Shown: positions 32,322 through 42,568, counted from the first letter of the stretch. The stretch is DNA of 43,208 bases from Thiobacillus sp. 65-1059 (GCA_001897675.1 MKUE01000010.1:1-43208); one strand, 5' to 3'. Notes: generated by a model not told the origin, from the letters alone. Numbers and translations are program-made.

Positions 32322-34463
32322 TCAGCCGCGCATCACTTCGATCACGTTCTGCACATGCTGCAGGCGCGCCAGCAGACGGGCCAGCTGCTGCAATTCCCTG
32401 ATGCGCACGGTGAGCTGCATGTGGGCATATTCGCCGCGGCTGTCGGTATTGACGCGCAGCACGTCGAGCTTTTCCTTGGCGATGACGTCCGAAATGTCGC
32501 GCAACAGGCCCTGCCGGTCGAAGGCCTTGAGGCGGATCTCCACCTCGAACGCAGCGCCGGCATCGAGCAGCCATTGCGCCGGCATCGCACGCGCGGGATT
32601 GGCGCGCTTGAGCGAGGCGCAGTCGGCGCGGTGCACCGTGACGCCGCGCCCGACCGTGGTGTAGGCGACGATGGTGTCGGGCGGCTGCGGCTTGCAGCAG
32701 CGCGCCAGCGTCAACGGCACGTCGCCCAGCCCCGGAATGGTGACAGGATTGCCTGATTTGGCGCGAATCCGGGGTTTGCTGGTGGGTGCCAGCACGGCCA
32801 GGGCTTTGCCGGATTCCGGCAGGGCATTGACCAGATCGCGCTGGCCCACGTCGCCGCGTCCGAGCGCGGCAAGGAACTCTTCGACCTTGCCGAACTTGAG
32901 GCGCTGGGCGAGTTTTTCCTGGTTCGCATCCACCACGCCCAGGCGCTTGAGCTCCTTTTCCAGCAGGGTGCGGCCGAGGCTGACCTGTTCGCCGACGTCG
33001 CGCTGGCGGAACCACGCGCGCACCTTGGAGCGCGCGCGATGGGTGGCCAGATAGCCGAGCGCAGGATTCAGCCAGTCGCGGCTCGGCTCGCCCTCCTTGG
33101 CGGCGACGATCTCGACTCGCTGGCCATTCCCCAGGGCGGTATTCAACGGCACCATCGCACCGTCGATCTTGGCGCCGCGGCAGCGGTGTCCCAGATCGGT
33201 ATGCAGCGCGTAGGCGAAGTCCACCGGCGTGGCGCCGCGGTCGAGCGCCACCACCCGCCCTTGCGGGGTCAGCACGTAGACCTGGTCGTGGAACAGCTCG
33301 GTCTTGAACTGCTCGGTGAATTCGCTGCTGTCGGCAACGTCGTCCTTCCATTCCAGGATGCGCCGCAGCCAGGCGATCTTTTCCTCGTACTGCGCGTCCT
33401 GCCTGCCGCCCTCCTTGTAGCGCCAGTGCGCGGCGACACCCAGCTCGGCATGGCGGTGCATGTCGAAAGTACGGATCTGCACTTCGAGTGCGCGCTCCTC
33501 GGGGCCGATCACCGCGGTATGCAGCGAACGGTATTCGTTGCTCTTCGGCTGCGAGATATAGTCGTCGAACTCGCCCGGAATCGGCTGCCACAGGTTGTGC
33601 ACCAGCCCCAGCACGGTGTAGCAGTCGATTTCGTGGCGCACCAGCACACGCACCGCGCGGATGTCGTAGAGCTGCTCGAACGAGAGCCGCTTGCGCCGCA
33701 TCTTGTTGACGATGCTGGCGATGTGCTTGGGGCGCCCGCTGACTTCGGCTTCGATGCCGTGCAGCGCAAGCTCCGCCTGCAGGCGCTCGATGATGTCCTT
33801 GATATAGGTCTCGCGGTCGGCGCGCTTTTCGTCGAGCTGAACGGCGATGCTCTTGTAGGTATCGGGCTCCAGATAACGGAACGCCCAGTCTTCCATTTCC
33901 CACTTGATCTGCCATACGCCAAGCCGGTTCGCCAGCGGCGCGAACAGCTCGCGCGCCTGCTGCCCCAGCGCTTCACGCATGGCGGCATCCGCGCTGGCGG
34001 CGCAACGCAGCGCGTGCGTCCGTTCGGCCAGCTTGACCAGCACGATCCGAATATCCTCCACCATCGCCAGCACCATCTGCCGCAGCGCTTCCAGCTGGGC
34101 ATGCGGGTCGACGCGCTTGTCGGTGGCGCTGCTGGCCAGCGTCTCGATACGCGCCATCGCCGCCACGCCGCGCGCCAGCCGCGCAGCGGTGCCGAACGCG
34201 GCGTCGAAATCGGGGGCTTCGCCCAGACAGGCGTGCAGCAGCGCCGCGGCGACGGCATCCGCGCCCACGCGCAACTCGGCGACGATCAGCGCAGTGCCCA
34301 CGCTGTGGGCAAAGTCCACGCTGCCGCCCAGCCGGTCGTGCGCATAAGCCAGCGCGCGCCAGGGCAGGTCGTTTTCCGCCACCGGCAACACGCGCGACAG
34401 CGCCTGCCGCGCCGATTCCGGATCGGTGGCGTCAAAACAGCGGGAACGGACGATTTCATTCAT
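32322..34463 (-). CDS. relA: GTP pyrophosphokinase RelA
   Basis: Synthesises the alarmone (p)ppGpp when uncharged tRNA enters the ribosome. The 713-residue protein has an N-terminal HD domain whose catalytic HDxxED is lost (LLHACLGEAPDF), so hydrolysis is unlikely. The synthetase domain has GRPKHIASIVNKM, EFDDYISQPKSNEYRSLHT (EXDD motif, the synthetase-only type) and VQIRTFDMHRHAELGVAAHW. TGS (VYVLTPQGRVVALDRGATPVD), a Cys-containing RIS/ZFD region (LARCCKP) and a C-terminal ACT domain follow. ATG 34463 is chosen: it overlaps the comEC stop as ATGAATGA, suggesting coupling. Confidence 0.95.
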   Translation of the reverse strand: MNEIVRSRCFDATDPESARQALSRVLPVAENDLPWRALAYAHDRLGGSVDFAHSVGTALIVAELRVGADAVAAALLHACLGEAPDFDAAFGTAARLARGVAAMARIETLASSATDKRVDPHAQLEALRQMVLAMVEDIRIVLVKLAERTHALRCAASADAAMREALGQQARELFAPLANRLGVWQIKWEMEDWAFRYLEPDTYKSIAVQLDEKRADRETYIKDIIERLQAELALHGIEAEVSGRPKHIASIVNKMRRKRLSFEQLYDIRAVRVLVRHEIDCYTVLGLVHNLWQPIPGEFDDYISQPKSNEYRSLHTAVIGPEERALEVQIRTFDMHRHAELGVAAHWRYKEGGRQDAQYEEKIAWLRRILEWKDDVADSSEFTEQFKTELFHDQVYVLTPQGRVVALDRGATPVDFAYALHTDLGHRCRGAKIDGAMVPLNTALGNGQRVEIVAAKEGEPSRDWLNPALGYLATHRARSKVRAWFRQRDVGEQVSLGRTLLEKELKRLGVVDANQEKLAQRLKFGKVEEFLAALGRGDVGQRDLVNALPESGKALAVLAPTSKPRIRAKSGNPVTIPGLGDVPLTLARCCKPQPPDTIVAYTTVGRGVTVHRADCASLKRANPARAMPAQWLLDAGAAFEVEIRLKAFDRQGLLRDISDVIAKEKLDVLRVNTDSRGEYAHMQLTVRIRELQQLARLLARLQHVQNVIEVMRG

Positions 34464-36804
34464 GGGGCGGCGGCGTGTCATGCCAGTAACGACGGTGGGA
34501 CGGACGATATTCTGAGGCCACCACCCCGGCTTCGCCAAACGTCAGCCGGATGAGGCCGTCCTTATCGCTGCGCAGAATCCGCGCACCCTGCTCACGGAAT
34601 CGCGCCGTCACCTGCGGATGCGGATGACCGAAGCGGTTGCGGTAGCCCACCGTGAATACGCCATAATGCGGCCGCACCTGATCGACGAATTCCGCCAGCG
34701 ACGAAGTGCGGCTGCCGTGATGCCCGGCCACCAGCACCGTGGCCGCGACATCCGCGCCCGACTCCAGCAATTCGAGTTCGCCGCGCCGCTCGGCATCGCC
34801 CGTGATCAACAGGCTGTGCCCACCCCGGCTGATTTTGAGCACGCAGCTGAAATCGTTGTCGCGGCGGGTGGATTCGGCGTCCGCGGTGACGGGCGGGTTC
34901 AGTATCTCGAAGCGCACGCCCTCCCATTGCCAGCGCTGCCCCCGAACGCAGCGGCGCGGCGCGGGCGCATTCATCAAAAGCGGGCTGGCGGCGGGCAGGC
35001 CATGCAGCAGCCAGCCGGTCGGAACGTCGCGCAGCAGCGACCGCAGGCCGCCGCTGTGATCGCTGTCGTCGTGCGAAACGATCACGCCGGACAACTCACC
35101 GACGCCGGTTGCCCGCAGATAGGGGACGACGATGCGTTCGCCCGCGTCGCTGTCGGCAAACGCTGCACCGGTGTCGTAGAGCAGCGCATGCTGCGCGGTG
35201 CGGATCAGGATGGCGGTGCCTTGCCCGACATCGATGATTTCGGCCTGGAAGGTGTCGGGCGCCACACTGGCGCGCACGGGAAACACCAGCGGCAGCCACA
35301 GCAGGCCGCCCAGAACCCGCAGCGGAAACCCGCGCGGCAGCAGCAGCCAAACGGTTCCGGCGACGGCCAGCAGCACCGCCCACCCCTCCGGCGCAGGCTG
35401 GGCCGCCACCGCCCACGGCAGCGCGCTGGCCCAGGCCAGCCCTTTTCCCAACCCGGCCATCAGCCATGCCGCTGCATGCCATAGCGACGGCACGATCACG
35501 CCAAGCAGCGCCAACGGCGTGACCAGCCAGCTGACGAGCGGGATGGCGACGGCGTTGGCGAGCGGCGAAATCAGCGACACCTGCTGGAACAGCAAGAACA
35601 AGGCAGGCGCCAGCGCCAGCGTCACCGCCGCCTGCACCGTCACCCAGCCGCGCAGCCTGTCGGGCAGCGCCAGCCGGCCGAACGTCGCCCACAGGATCGC
35701 CGCCATGGCGCCGAACGACAGCCAGAAACCGGCCGACAGCACTGCCCACGGATCGATCAGCAACACGGCGAACAAAGCCCACGCCAGGGCCGAAAAGGGG
35801 CGCGGCTCGCGGCGTCCCCAGAATGCCAGCGCCAGTACGCCGAGCATGAACAGGGTGCGCTGCGCCGGCACCTGAAAGCCGGCCAGCACGGCATAGGCGC
35901 ACGCCGCCATGACCGCGGCCAGCAGCCCCGCCTGTCGTGCCGGCAGCCGCTCCGCAGCACGCGGCCAGCGCCGCCAGCCGAATGCCAGCGCCCAGCCGGC
36001 GAGCGCGGAGATCATGGTGACGTGCAGGCCGGAAATCGACAGCAGATGATTGACCCCGGTGCGGGTGAACGCACGCCATTGTTCGTGCGGAATGCCGCGC
36101 TGATCGCCGATCACCAGCGCCGCGATGACGCCGGCATAGGGCGCATCGCCCAGCGTCGAATTGATCTCCTCGCGGATCGCGGCGCGCGTGGCGGCAATCC
36201 AGGCAGTCGGTGTGGCCGCGCGTGCAGCGAGGCGGCGCGGCAGGGGCTGCTCGCGCACGTATCCGCTAGCGGCGATGCCGCGCTCGAGCATCCAGGCTTC
36301 GAGATCGAACCCGTGCGGGTTGTGCGTGCCGTAAGGCCGTTTCAGCCGCACCGTGAATTGCCAGCGCTCGCCCGCCTGCACGCTCGGATTGCGCGCCACC
36401 ACGTCGCGCGGCCAGTAGCGCGTGAGCTGGATGCGTTGCAGGTTCGGCGCAGCCGGCGTGACGACCCGCTCGATATCCAGCACGAAGCGCTCGCCGCGCG
36501 GGTCGGCCAGCGGCAAGTCACTCACCACGCCGACCACGGTGATGTCCACGCCCTGCCAGTGATCGGGCAGGCGGTCGGCCAGCTGCAGTTCGGCCCGCCA
36601 GGCCGCCCAGCCAAAACCGAGCGCGGCGCACAGCAGCGCCACCGCCAACCGGCGCAGCGTTTCGGGCAAAACTCGGGGGAAACTCGGGACCAGCAGAACG
36701 ACCGACGCCAGCGGCAGCAGCCACAAGCCGCGCGCGGCAGGCAGCACCGCCTGCTGCTGCAGCAGCCATACGCCGAGACAGAACGCGATGAGATAGGCCC
36801 GCAT
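34456..36804 (-). CDS. comEC: ComEC/Rec2 DNA-uptake channel
   Basis: Inner-membrane channel that carries single-stranded DNA into the cytoplasm during transformation. The 782-residue protein starts with hydrophobic segments, then the DUF4131/OB-type domain (WQGVDITVVGVVSDLP). The competence domain follows with the motif TGVNHLLSISGLHVTM and GFQVPAQRTLFMLGVL. The C-terminal metallo-beta-lactamase domain has IIDVGQGTAILIRT, VSHDDSDHSGGL and GHHGSRTSS. It overlaps relA by 8 bases downstream and lolD lies 12 bp upstream. Together with the ComEA-like protein at 42.7 kb it suggests natural competence. Confidence 0.94.
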   Translation of the reverse strand: MRAYLIAFCLGVWLLQQQAVLPAARGLWLLPLASVVLLVPSFPRVLPETLRRLAVALLCAALGFGWAAWRAELQLADRLPDHWQGVDITVVGVVSDLPLADPRGERFVLDIERVVTPAAPNLQRIQLTRYWPRDVVARNPSVQAGERWQFTVRLKRPYGTHNPHGFDLEAWMLERGIAASGYVREQPLPRRLAARAATPTAWIAATRAAIREEINSTLGDAPYAGVIAALVIGDQRGIPHEQWRAFTRTGVNHLLSISGLHVTMISALAGWALAFGWRRWPRAAERLPARQAGLLAAVMAACAYAVLAGFQVPAQRTLFMLGVLALAFWGRREPRPFSALAWALFAVLLIDPWAVLSAGFWLSFGAMAAILWATFGRLALPDRLRGWVTVQAAVTLALAPALFLLFQQVSLISPLANAVAIPLVSWLVTPLALLGVIVPSLWHAAAWLMAGLGKGLAWASALPWAVAAQPAPEGWAVLLAVAGTVWLLLPRGFPLRVLGGLLWLPLVFPVRASVAPDTFQAEIIDVGQGTAILIRTAQHALLYDTGAAFADSDAGERIVVPYLRATGVGELSGVIVSHDDSDHSGGLRSLLRDVPTGWLLHGLPAASPLLMNAPAPRRCVRGQRWQWEGVRFEILNPPVTADAESTRRDNDFSCVLKISRGGHSLLITGDAERRGELELLESGADVAATVLVAGHHGSRTSSLAEFVDQVRPHYGVFTVGYRNRFGHPHPQVTARFREQGARILRSDKDGLIRLTFGEAGVVASEYRPSHRRYWHDTPPPHE

Positions 36805-36816
36805 CGCGCCGAACGC

Positions 36817-37497
36817 TCAGACCGGTTGCAGCGCCCCGTCCACCAGCCTCGACTGCCGGTCCATGCATGCGGCAAGCTCGCTGTCGTGGGTGACGACGAT
36901 CAGGCTGGCACCCTCTTTGCGGTTGAGCTCGCGCATCAGGTCGAACACGGCATGGGCGGTATGACGGTCGAGATTGCCGGTCGGCTCGTCGGCGAGGATG
37001 CACGCGGGGCGCGTAACCAGCGCGCGCGCAATGGCGACGCGCTGCCGCTCGCCGCCGGAAAGCTCGCCGGGGCGATGGGAAAGCCGATGGCCCAGCCCGA
37101 CTTCGCCCAGCACCTCGGCCGCGCGCGCCAGCGCCTGGGCGTGCTCCAGACGGCGGACGATGAGCGGCATGGCCGCATTTTCCAGCGCCGAAAACTCCGG
37201 CAGCAAATGATGGAACTGATAGACGAAACCCAGCGCGGTGTTGCGCAGTTCGCAGCGCGCCGCTTCGGAAATGGCGAAAGGATCGCGCCCCAGCAGCTCG
37301 ACCTGGCCGCAGGTCGGCACATCGAGGCCGCCCAGCAGGTGCAGCAAGGTGCTTTTGCCCGACCCCGAGGCGCCGACGATGGCAAGCGACTCGCCCGCGC
37401 GGACTTCGAGATCGACGTCCGCCAGCACCGGAACGTCGTTTTTTCCCTGGCGGAAGGTTTTACCCAGGCCGCAGCAGCGCAGCACGACCTCACTCAT
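36817..37497 (-). CDS. lolD: LolD, ATPase of the lipoprotein-releasing ABC transporter
   Basis: Cytoplasmic ATPase that powers release of outer-membrane lipoproteins to LolA. The 226-residue protein has Walker [10 protein letters not shown] (42-50), the LolD-type Q-loop [17 protein letters not shown], signature [15 protein letters not shown], Walker [13 protein letters not shown] and the H-loop VVTHDSELA. The start at 37497 overlaps the lolC stop as ATGAGTGA. Confidence 0.95.
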   Translation of the reverse strand: MSEVVLRCCGLGKTFRQGKNDVPVLADVDLEVRAGESLAIVGASGSGKSTLLHLLGGLDVPTCGQVELLGRDPFAISEAARCELRNTALGFVYQFHHLLPEFSALENAAMPLIVRRLEHAQALARAAEVLGEVGLGHRLSHRPGELSGGERQRVAIARALVTRPACILADEPTGNLDRHTAHAVFDLMRELNRKEGASLIVVTHDSELAACMDRQSRLVDGALQPV

Positions 37498-38734
37498 AGC
37501 GCAGCGCCTCCGCCGGGTTGATGCGCGACGCGCGCCAGCTCGGGTACAGCGTCGCAACCAGGCTGATCAGCAGCGAGACCCCGCCGATGATGCCGACATC
37601 GCCCCACACCAGCTTGGACGGCAGTTGGCTGATGTAGTACACGTCTGCCGGGAACAGGTCCATGCCGGCCAGACGTTCGATTAAAGGCACGACGGTTTCG
37701 ACGTTGAGCGCGAGCAGCACCCCGCTGGCCACGCCGAGCAAGGTGCCGAACACGCCGATGAATGCGCCCTGCACGATGAAAATCGCCATGATGGACGCGG
37801 GCTTGGCGCCCAGCGTGCGCAGGATGGCGATGTCGGACTGCTTGTCGGTGACGGCCATCACCAGGGTGGAGACGATGTTGAACGCCGCCACCGCCACGAT
37901 GAGCAGCAGGATCAGGAACATCATGCGCTTCTCGATCGCCACCGCACGGAAGAAATTGGCGTGGCTCTGCGTCCAGTCGGTGAGGTAATAATGGCCGCTC
38001 AGGCTCTGCGACAGCTCGCGCGTGACTAGCGGCGCACGGAACAGTTCGTCGAGCTTCAACCGCACGCCCGACACCTCGTTCCCCAGTCGCAACAGCTTTT
38101 GCGCATCCTGCAAGTGAATCAGCGCAAGCCCGGAATCGTATTCGAACATGCCGGCTTCGAAGATGCCGGTGACGGTGAACTGCTTGACCCGCGGCATCAC
38201 GCCCGCCGGCGTGATGTTGCCCTGCGGCGTGAGCAGCACCAGCTTGTCGCCCGGGTAGACATTCAAGGCGCGTGCCAGCTCCGCGCCCAGGACGATGCCG
38301 AAGTCGCCGGGCTTGAGGTCGGCCAGCTTTCCCGCCTTCATGTGCTGCGCAAAGTCGGCCACCTGGCTTTCCAGTTCCGGCAGCACGCCGCGGATGATCG
38401 CGCCGCGCACCATGTCGCCGTTGGCCAGCATGCCCTGCGCGTTGACATAGGGCGCGCCGGACAACACCTCCTTGTTCTGCTGCGCCTGCGCCAGCACGCC
38501 GCGCCAGTCGGCCAGGCGATCCGCCGGGCCGCTGATTTCCAGATGCGCCGCCACGCCGAGAATGCGCGCGCGCAGTTCTTCCTGGAAACCGTTCATCACG
38601 GAGAGCACCACGATCAGCGCCATCACGCCCAGCGCAATGCCCGCCATCGAGACGATGGAAATGAAGGAGATGAAATGGTTGCGGCGCTTGGCGTGGGTGT
38701 AACGCAGGCCGACCAGAAGCTCAAAGGGAAGCAA
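37490..38734 (-). CDS. lolC: LolC/LolE-type permease of the lipoprotein-releasing transporter
   Basis: 414-residue inner-membrane permease with MacB-like periplasmic domain. The N-terminal [34 protein letters not shown] is diagnostic. After the periplasmic domain ([41 protein letters not shown]) come three helices, with [21 protein letters not shown]-type and [19 protein letters not shown] segments (exact text [16 protein letters not shown]). Only one permease gene is present, so the transporter is probably the homodimeric LolF/LolC2-D2 type, a single permease doing both jobs. It starts the lolC-lolD-comEC-relA operon. Confidence 0.93.
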   Translation of the reverse strand: MLPFELLVGLRYTHAKRRNHFISFISIVSMAGIALGVMALIVVLSVMNGFQEELRARILGVAAHLEISGPADRLADWRGVLAQAQQNKEVLSGAPYVNAQGMLANGDMVRGAIIRGVLPELESQVADFAQHMKAGKLADLKPGDFGIVLGAELARALNVYPGDKLVLLTPQGNITPAGVMPRVKQFTVTGIFEAGMFEYDSGLALIHLQDAQKLLRLGNEVSGVRLKLDELFRAPLVTRELSQSLSGHYYLTDWTQSHANFFRAVAIEKRMMFLILLLIVAVAAFNIVSTLVMAVTDKQSDIAILRTLGAKPASIMAIFIVQGAFIGVFGTLLGVASGVLLALNVETVVPLIERLAGMDLFPADVYYISQLPSKLVWGDVGIIGGVSLLISLVATLYPSWRASRINPAEALRYE

Positions 38735-38778
38735 AACGCGACTCGCTGAAGGAATGGCCGGAGTATGCCACAGCCGCC

Positions 38779-39207
38779 CTACTCGCCCAGCAGGTGCAGC
38801 ACCACACCGCGCGTCTGCGCGGCGCGCCGGTGCTCGAATACATAAATCCCCTGCCAGGTGCCGAGCAGCGGCCTGCCGTCCGCGACCGGGATCGCCAGAT
38901 GGGTTTGCGTCAGTGCCGCGCGCACGTGCGCCGGCATGTCGTCCGCGCCTTCCAGCGTGTGTTCGTAGATCGGATCGCCTTCCGGCACCAGCCGCGACAG
39001 GAAGCGTTCCAGATCGGTCTGCACGGCCGGATCGTGGCTTTCCTGAATCAGCAGGCTCGCCGAGGTGTGGCGGATGTACAGGGTGAGCAGACCCTGCTTG
39101 ATGCCGCTCGCCCGCACCCAGTCGCGCACCTGCGAGGTAAAGGCGTACAGGCCTTTGCCGCGGGTGAGAACGGTGATGTCATGGAAGCTCTGACGCATGC
39201 CCGCCAT
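38779..39207 (-). CDS. yjbQ: YjbQ/UPF0047 family protein
   Basis: 142-residue cytoplasmic protein. The conserved RHTSASLLIQESHDPAVQTDL, YEHTLEGADDMPAH and GTWQGIYVFEHR segments, with the His residues that could bind a metal, are the family core. Some members have weak thiamine-phosphate synthase activity; the physiological role is unknown. The start is ATG 39207 or ATG 39198. It is divergent from the RpfE-like gene by 31 bp. Confidence 0.88.
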   Translation of the reverse strand: MAGMRQSFHDITVLTRGKGLYAFTSQVRDWVRASGIKQGLLTLYIRHTSASLLIQESHDPAVQTDLERFLSRLVPEGDPIYEHTLEGADDMPAHVRAALTQTHLAIPVADGRPLLGTWQGIYVFEHRRAAQTRGVVLHLLGE

Positions 39208-39238
39208 TCTAGCGAATCCGCTTTGTTACACTCGCCGC

Positions 39239-40237
39239 ATGCTGTTCCTCGTTCCCTATCTGTTCCCGTCTGCGCGCCTGCTGGAAACGGCGACGCAGGA
39301 TCTGCGCCTGCCCGCATTGGAAACGCTGCTGGCGCGCGGCGCCCTTCTGCCCTGTCCGGCCGAGGGGGTGGAAGCCGCGCTGTGCGGGGCATTGGGCATC
39401 AAGCGCCAGCAGGACTGGCCGCTCGCGCCGATCACCCTGGAAGCGGACGGCGGGATGGCCGGGGACGCATACTGGCTGCGCGCCGACCCGGTACACCTGC
39501 GGGTCATGCGCGATCGCATCGTGTTGGCGGACAGCCGCGATCTGACATTGCCGCAGCAGGAGGCCGCAACCCTGGCTGCCGCGATTGGCCGGCACTTCGG
39601 CGAAGACCTGAGCCCGATTCCGCTCACGCCCAAGCACTGGTATCTGCGATTTCCGCACGCGCCGCGCCTCGCCACCACCGCTTTGTCAGTCGCGGTGGGG
39701 CGCGACATCGATCCCCTGCTACCGCACGGCGCTGACGCGATGCACTTCCGCGCGCAATTGAACGAACTGCAAATGCTGCTGCATGACCATCCGCTCAACC
39801 AGGCGCGCGAAGCGCGCGGCGAACTGCCGGTGAATTCGCTGTGGCTGTGGGGGGGCGGCAACAAACCGGCCGCATCCGCGATCCGCATGCCCGTTTATGC
39901 GCGTGATGGCGAGGCGAGCGCGCTGGGGGCGTTCTGCGGCGCGCCGCTGCATCCCCTGCCGCTGCATCTGGAAAAATCCATGCTCGAAACGGAATGCGTG
40001 ATCCTGCTCGACGAATTGACGAACGCCGGGCAGTACGGCGATGCCTATGGCTGGCGCGAAGCCATCCGCGTACTGGAAGCAAACTGGCTCGCACCGCTGC
40101 TCGGCAGCCTGCGCGCGCTTGGCCGGCCAGGACTGCAGCTGGCCGACCCGCTCAGCGGCAAGACGCTGCATCTGCAACGAACGGACTACTGGAAAATCTG
40201 GCGGCGGCCGCGCGGCCTGAGTGCGATGCTGGATTGA
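39239..40237 (+). CDS. RpfE-like conserved protein (possibly phosphoglycerate-mutase-related)
   Basis: 332-residue protein. It begins MLFLVPYLFPSARLLETATQ and contains RIVLADSRDLTLPQQEAATL, TPKHWYLRF and SLWLWGGGNKP. It resembles the betaproteobacterial/xanthomonad family annotated as RpfE-type or phosphoglycerate mutase, without visible catalytic Ser/metal motifs of the latter. Function is not known. ATG 39239 is preferred to one 42 bases upstream, which would overlap the divergent yjbQ start. It is convergent with rimO (7-bp gap). Confidence 0.7.
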   Translation: MLFLVPYLFPSARLLETATQDLRLPALETLLARGALLPCPAEGVEAALCGALGIKRQQDWPLAPITLEADGGMAGDAYWLRADPVHLRVMRDRIVLADSRDLTLPQQEAATLAAAIGRHFGEDLSPIPLTPKHWYLRFPHAPRLATTALSVAVGRDIDPLLPHGADAMHFRAQLNELQMLLHDHPLNQAREARGELPVNSLWLWGGGNKPAASAIRMPVYARDGEASALGAFCGAPLHPLPLHLEKSMLETECVILLDELTNAGQYGDAYGWREAIRVLEANWLAPLLGSLRALGRPGLQLADPLSGKTLHLQRTDYWKIWRRPRGLSAMLD

Positions 40238-40244
40238 GGCCGTC

Positions 40245-41576
40245 TCAGAGCGGCACCGCCCACAGGTCGTGCTCGTCAGCCTCCGCAACCCGGACCTTGA
40301 GGCGCGCCCCCGGCTCCAGATCGAACACGCCTTCGAGATACACCACGCCGTCGATTTCCGGCGCATCGGCATGGCTGCGCGCCAGCGTTCCCACCTCGTC
40401 CTCCTCGTCGACGATCACCTCGATTTCGCGGCCGATCTTGGCATCGAGTCTGGTCGCCGATATTTCCGCCTGGACTTCCATGAAACGCTCAAGCCGCTCC
40501 TCTTTCAGCTCTTCGGGCACCGCGCCGGGCAATTCGTTGGCGGCCGCCCCCTCGACCGGCGAATACTTGAAACAACCGACGCGGTCGAGTTGCGCCTCCT
40601 TGAGAAAGGCCAGCAATTCCTCGAACTCGGCATCGGTCTCGCCGGGAAAGCCGACGATGAAGGTGGAGCGCAGCGTGAGATCGGGCACGGCGGCGCGCCA
40701 GGACTGGATGCGATCCAGCGTTTTTTCGACCGCGCCGGGACGCTTCATCAATTTCAGAATGCGCGGGCTGGCGTGCTGAAACGGAATATCGAGGTAAGGC
40801 AGAATAATGCCGTCGGCCATCAGCGGAATCACGTCGTCCACGCTGGGATACGGATACACGTAATGCAGCCGCACCCATGCCCCCAGACTCCCCAGCGCGC
40901 CGGCGAGTTCTGTCATGCGGGTCTTCAGCGGGCGGCCGTTCCAGAAACCGGGGCGATACTTCACGTCCACCCCGTAGGCGCTGGTATCCTGCGACACCAC
41001 CAGCAATTCCCGCACGCCCGCCCCAACCAGGGCCTCCGCCTCGCGCATCACCTCGCCGATCGGGCGGCTCACCAGATCGCCGCGCATCGACGGGATGATG
41101 CAGAAGGTGCAGCGGTGATTGCAGCCCTCTGAGATCTTCAGGTAAGCGTAATGGCGCGGGGTGAGCTTGATGCCGCCAGGCGGAATCAGGTCCTCGAACG
41201 GGTCGTGCGGTTTCGGCAGCGCGGTGTGCACCGCCTCCATCACTTCGTCGAGCGCATGCGGGCCGGATACCGCCAGCACCTTGGGATGCGCCTCGCGCAC
41301 CACGTCGCCTTTGGCGCCGAGGCAGCCGGTGACGATGACCTTGCCGTTTTCTGCCAATGCCTCGCCGATCGCCTCCAATGATTCCTGCACCGCAGCGTCG
41401 ATGAAGCCGCAGGTGTTGACCACCACCACATCGGCATCGTCGTAGCTGCCGACGATGCCGTAACCTTCGGCGCGCAGCTGGGTGAGGATGCGTTCGGAAT
41501 CAACCGTCGCCTTCGGGCAGCCGAGGGAGACGAAACCGACAGTCGGCGTGCGCGGGCGTTTTGCTTTGGTTACCAT
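40245..41576 (-). CDS. rimO: Ribosomal protein S12 methylthiotransferase RimO
   Basis: Radical-SAM enzyme that adds a methylthio group to the conserved Asp of ribosomal protein S12. The 443-residue protein has the N-terminal methylthiotransferase domain ([16 protein letters not shown], with three cluster-binding Cys: that one, [10 protein letters not shown] and [10 protein letters not shown]), then the radical-SAM motif [15 protein letters not shown] and [14 protein letters not shown] follow, and the C-terminal TRAM domain ends the chain. [10 protein letters not shown] marks it as RimO rather than MiaB. Confidence 0.96.
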   Translation of the reverse strand: MVTKAKRPRTPTVGFVSLGCPKATVDSERILTQLRAEGYGIVGSYDDADVVVVNTCGFIDAAVQESLEAIGEALAENGKVIVTGCLGAKGDVVREAHPKVLAVSGPHALDEVMEAVHTALPKPHDPFEDLIPPGGIKLTPRHYAYLKISEGCNHRCTFCIIPSMRGDLVSRPIGEVMREAEALVGAGVRELLVVSQDTSAYGVDVKYRPGFWNGRPLKTRMTELAGALGSLGAWVRLHYVYPYPSVDDVIPLMADGIILPYLDIPFQHASPRILKLMKRPGAVEKTLDRIQSWRAAVPDLTLRSTFIVGFPGETDAEFEELLAFLKEAQLDRVGCFKYSPVEGAAANELPGAVPEELKEERLERFMEVQAEISATRLDAKIGREIEVIVDEEDEVGTLARSHADAPEIDGVVYLEGVFDLEPGARLKVRVAEADEHDLWAVPL

Positions 41577-41602
41577 GACGTTGAATCCTGATGGAGCTTG
41601 TG

Positions 41603-41827
41603 ATGTATATCGTAGCGATTGGCTGGGCCTACGTGATTCTGATGATGGTGGTTACTGCCAGCAGCATCGGCAAGGCACTCGCCATCCTGGTCTTCCTCGG
41701 CGTGCTGCCGATCGCGCTGTTCGTCTATGCCTTCGGCGGCCGTAAGTCTGCCTATCGTTCAGGAGCCATGCCCGATCAGGTGCCCGACCAGCCCGACACT
41801 GCCGATTCCCAGTCCGATCAACACTAG
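41603..41827 (+). CDS. Small conserved-looking membrane protein
   Basis: 74 residues. [20 protein letters not shown] begins one hydrophobic segment, and [25 protein letters not shown] a second; the tail ([22 protein letters not shown]) is polar. GGAG lies 6 bases before ATG 41603, preferred to the in-frame ATG 41591. The pattern matches small two-helix membrane proteins of betaproteobacteria known to me from genomes, function unknown. Its last 69 bp overlap the end of the convergent ZIP transporter gene. Confidence 0.7.
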   Translation: MYIVAIGWAYVILMMVVTASSIGKALAILVFLGVLPIALFVYAFGGRKSAYRSGAMPDQVPDQPDTADSQSDQH

Positions 41828-42535
41828 CTGCTGCAAGGTTGCGCCGATTTCCGCCCGCTTGTGCAAACCCGGTATCAGATCGGACAAGGCCACATACAAC
41901 ATGCTCGCCCCCGCCATCCCCAACAACACCGGCATCCAGCCTTCCAGCATCGACAGCGCGTAATAGCCAACCAAGGCACCGATCAACGTTGCCACCCCGG
42001 TCAGAAAATTGAGCAAAAGCGCCTGAGTGCGGGTGTAACCCGAGTGCAGCAGAATGAGGAAGTCGCCGATTTCCTGCGGAATCTCGTGCGCAATGATCGC
42101 CAGCGCAGTGACCGCCCCCAGGCGGAAGTCGACCAGAAAAGCCCCGGCAATGATGATGCCGTCGACAAAATTGTGAAAAGTGTCACCCACCGTGATCATC
42201 ATGCCGGAACGCCCGTGGTCATGGCTGCTACCATGACTGCCATGGGCTTCGCAGACCTCGTCGTGACAGTGCCGCCACAACACCAGTTTTTCCAGCAGAA
42301 AAAACAGCAAAATACCGCCGAGCAAGGCCTTGGCGACGGTTTCGATATCCCCCCCCATTTCGACCGCTTCCGGCAACACTTCCAGTAGCGATGCCCCCAG
42401 CAAGGCACCGATGGCGTAACTCACGAGAACCGGCACCCAGCTGGGGCGGGCCGAGAAAGCCAAAATCGCCGCCAGCAGCAGACTCAGCAAGCTGCCCGCG
42501 GCAGTTGCGATCAAAATGATGGCGAGGGTAGACAT
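41759..42535 (-). CDS. ZIP-family metal transporter
   Basis: 258-residue divalent-metal importer of the inner membrane. There are about eight hydrophobic segments. Key metal-site motifs are HNFVDGIIIAGAF in TM4 and HEIPQEIGDF in TM5, and the His-rich loop WRHCHDEVCEAHGSHGSSHDHG lies between TM3 and TM4. Zinc is the usual substrate, but iron or manganese are possible. A TATAAT box lies 28 bp upstream. Its end overlaps the small membrane protein gene on the other strand. Confidence 0.9.
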   Translation of the reverse strand: MSTLAIILIATAAGSLLSLLLAAILAFSARPSWVPVLVSYAIGALLGASLLEVLPEAVEMGGDIETVAKALLGGILLFFLLEKLVLWRHCHDEVCEAHGSHGSSHDHGRSGMMITVGDTFHNFVDGIIIAGAFLVDFRLGAVTALAIIAHEIPQEIGDFLILLHSGYTRTQALLLNFLTGVATLIGALVGYYALSMLEGWMPVLLGMAGASMLYVALSDLIPGLHKRAEIGATLQQLVLIGLGIGSVGLVGHLIGHGS

Positions 42536-42562
42536 GAAGAACCAGGGGGTAAGAAAGGGGGG

Positions 42563-42568
42563 ATTATA
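42563..42568 (-). promoter_or_regulatory. -10 box upstream of the ZIP transporter
   Basis: Perfect TATAAT on the minus strand, 28-33 bp before the start codon. No convincing -35 at 16-18 bp; it may need an activator. No metal-responsive operator was recognised. Confidence 0.4.

Noticed and set aside
33039-34553. Plus-strand open frame of 504 codons opposite relA, and similar long frames opposite guaA, the SLBB gene, comEC and the 3029-4645 flavoprotein
   Set aside because: They lie antisense to genes with clear conserved motifs, have compositions rich in Arg/Ala/Gln/His as expected of shadow frames in GC-rich DNA, and show no family motifs.
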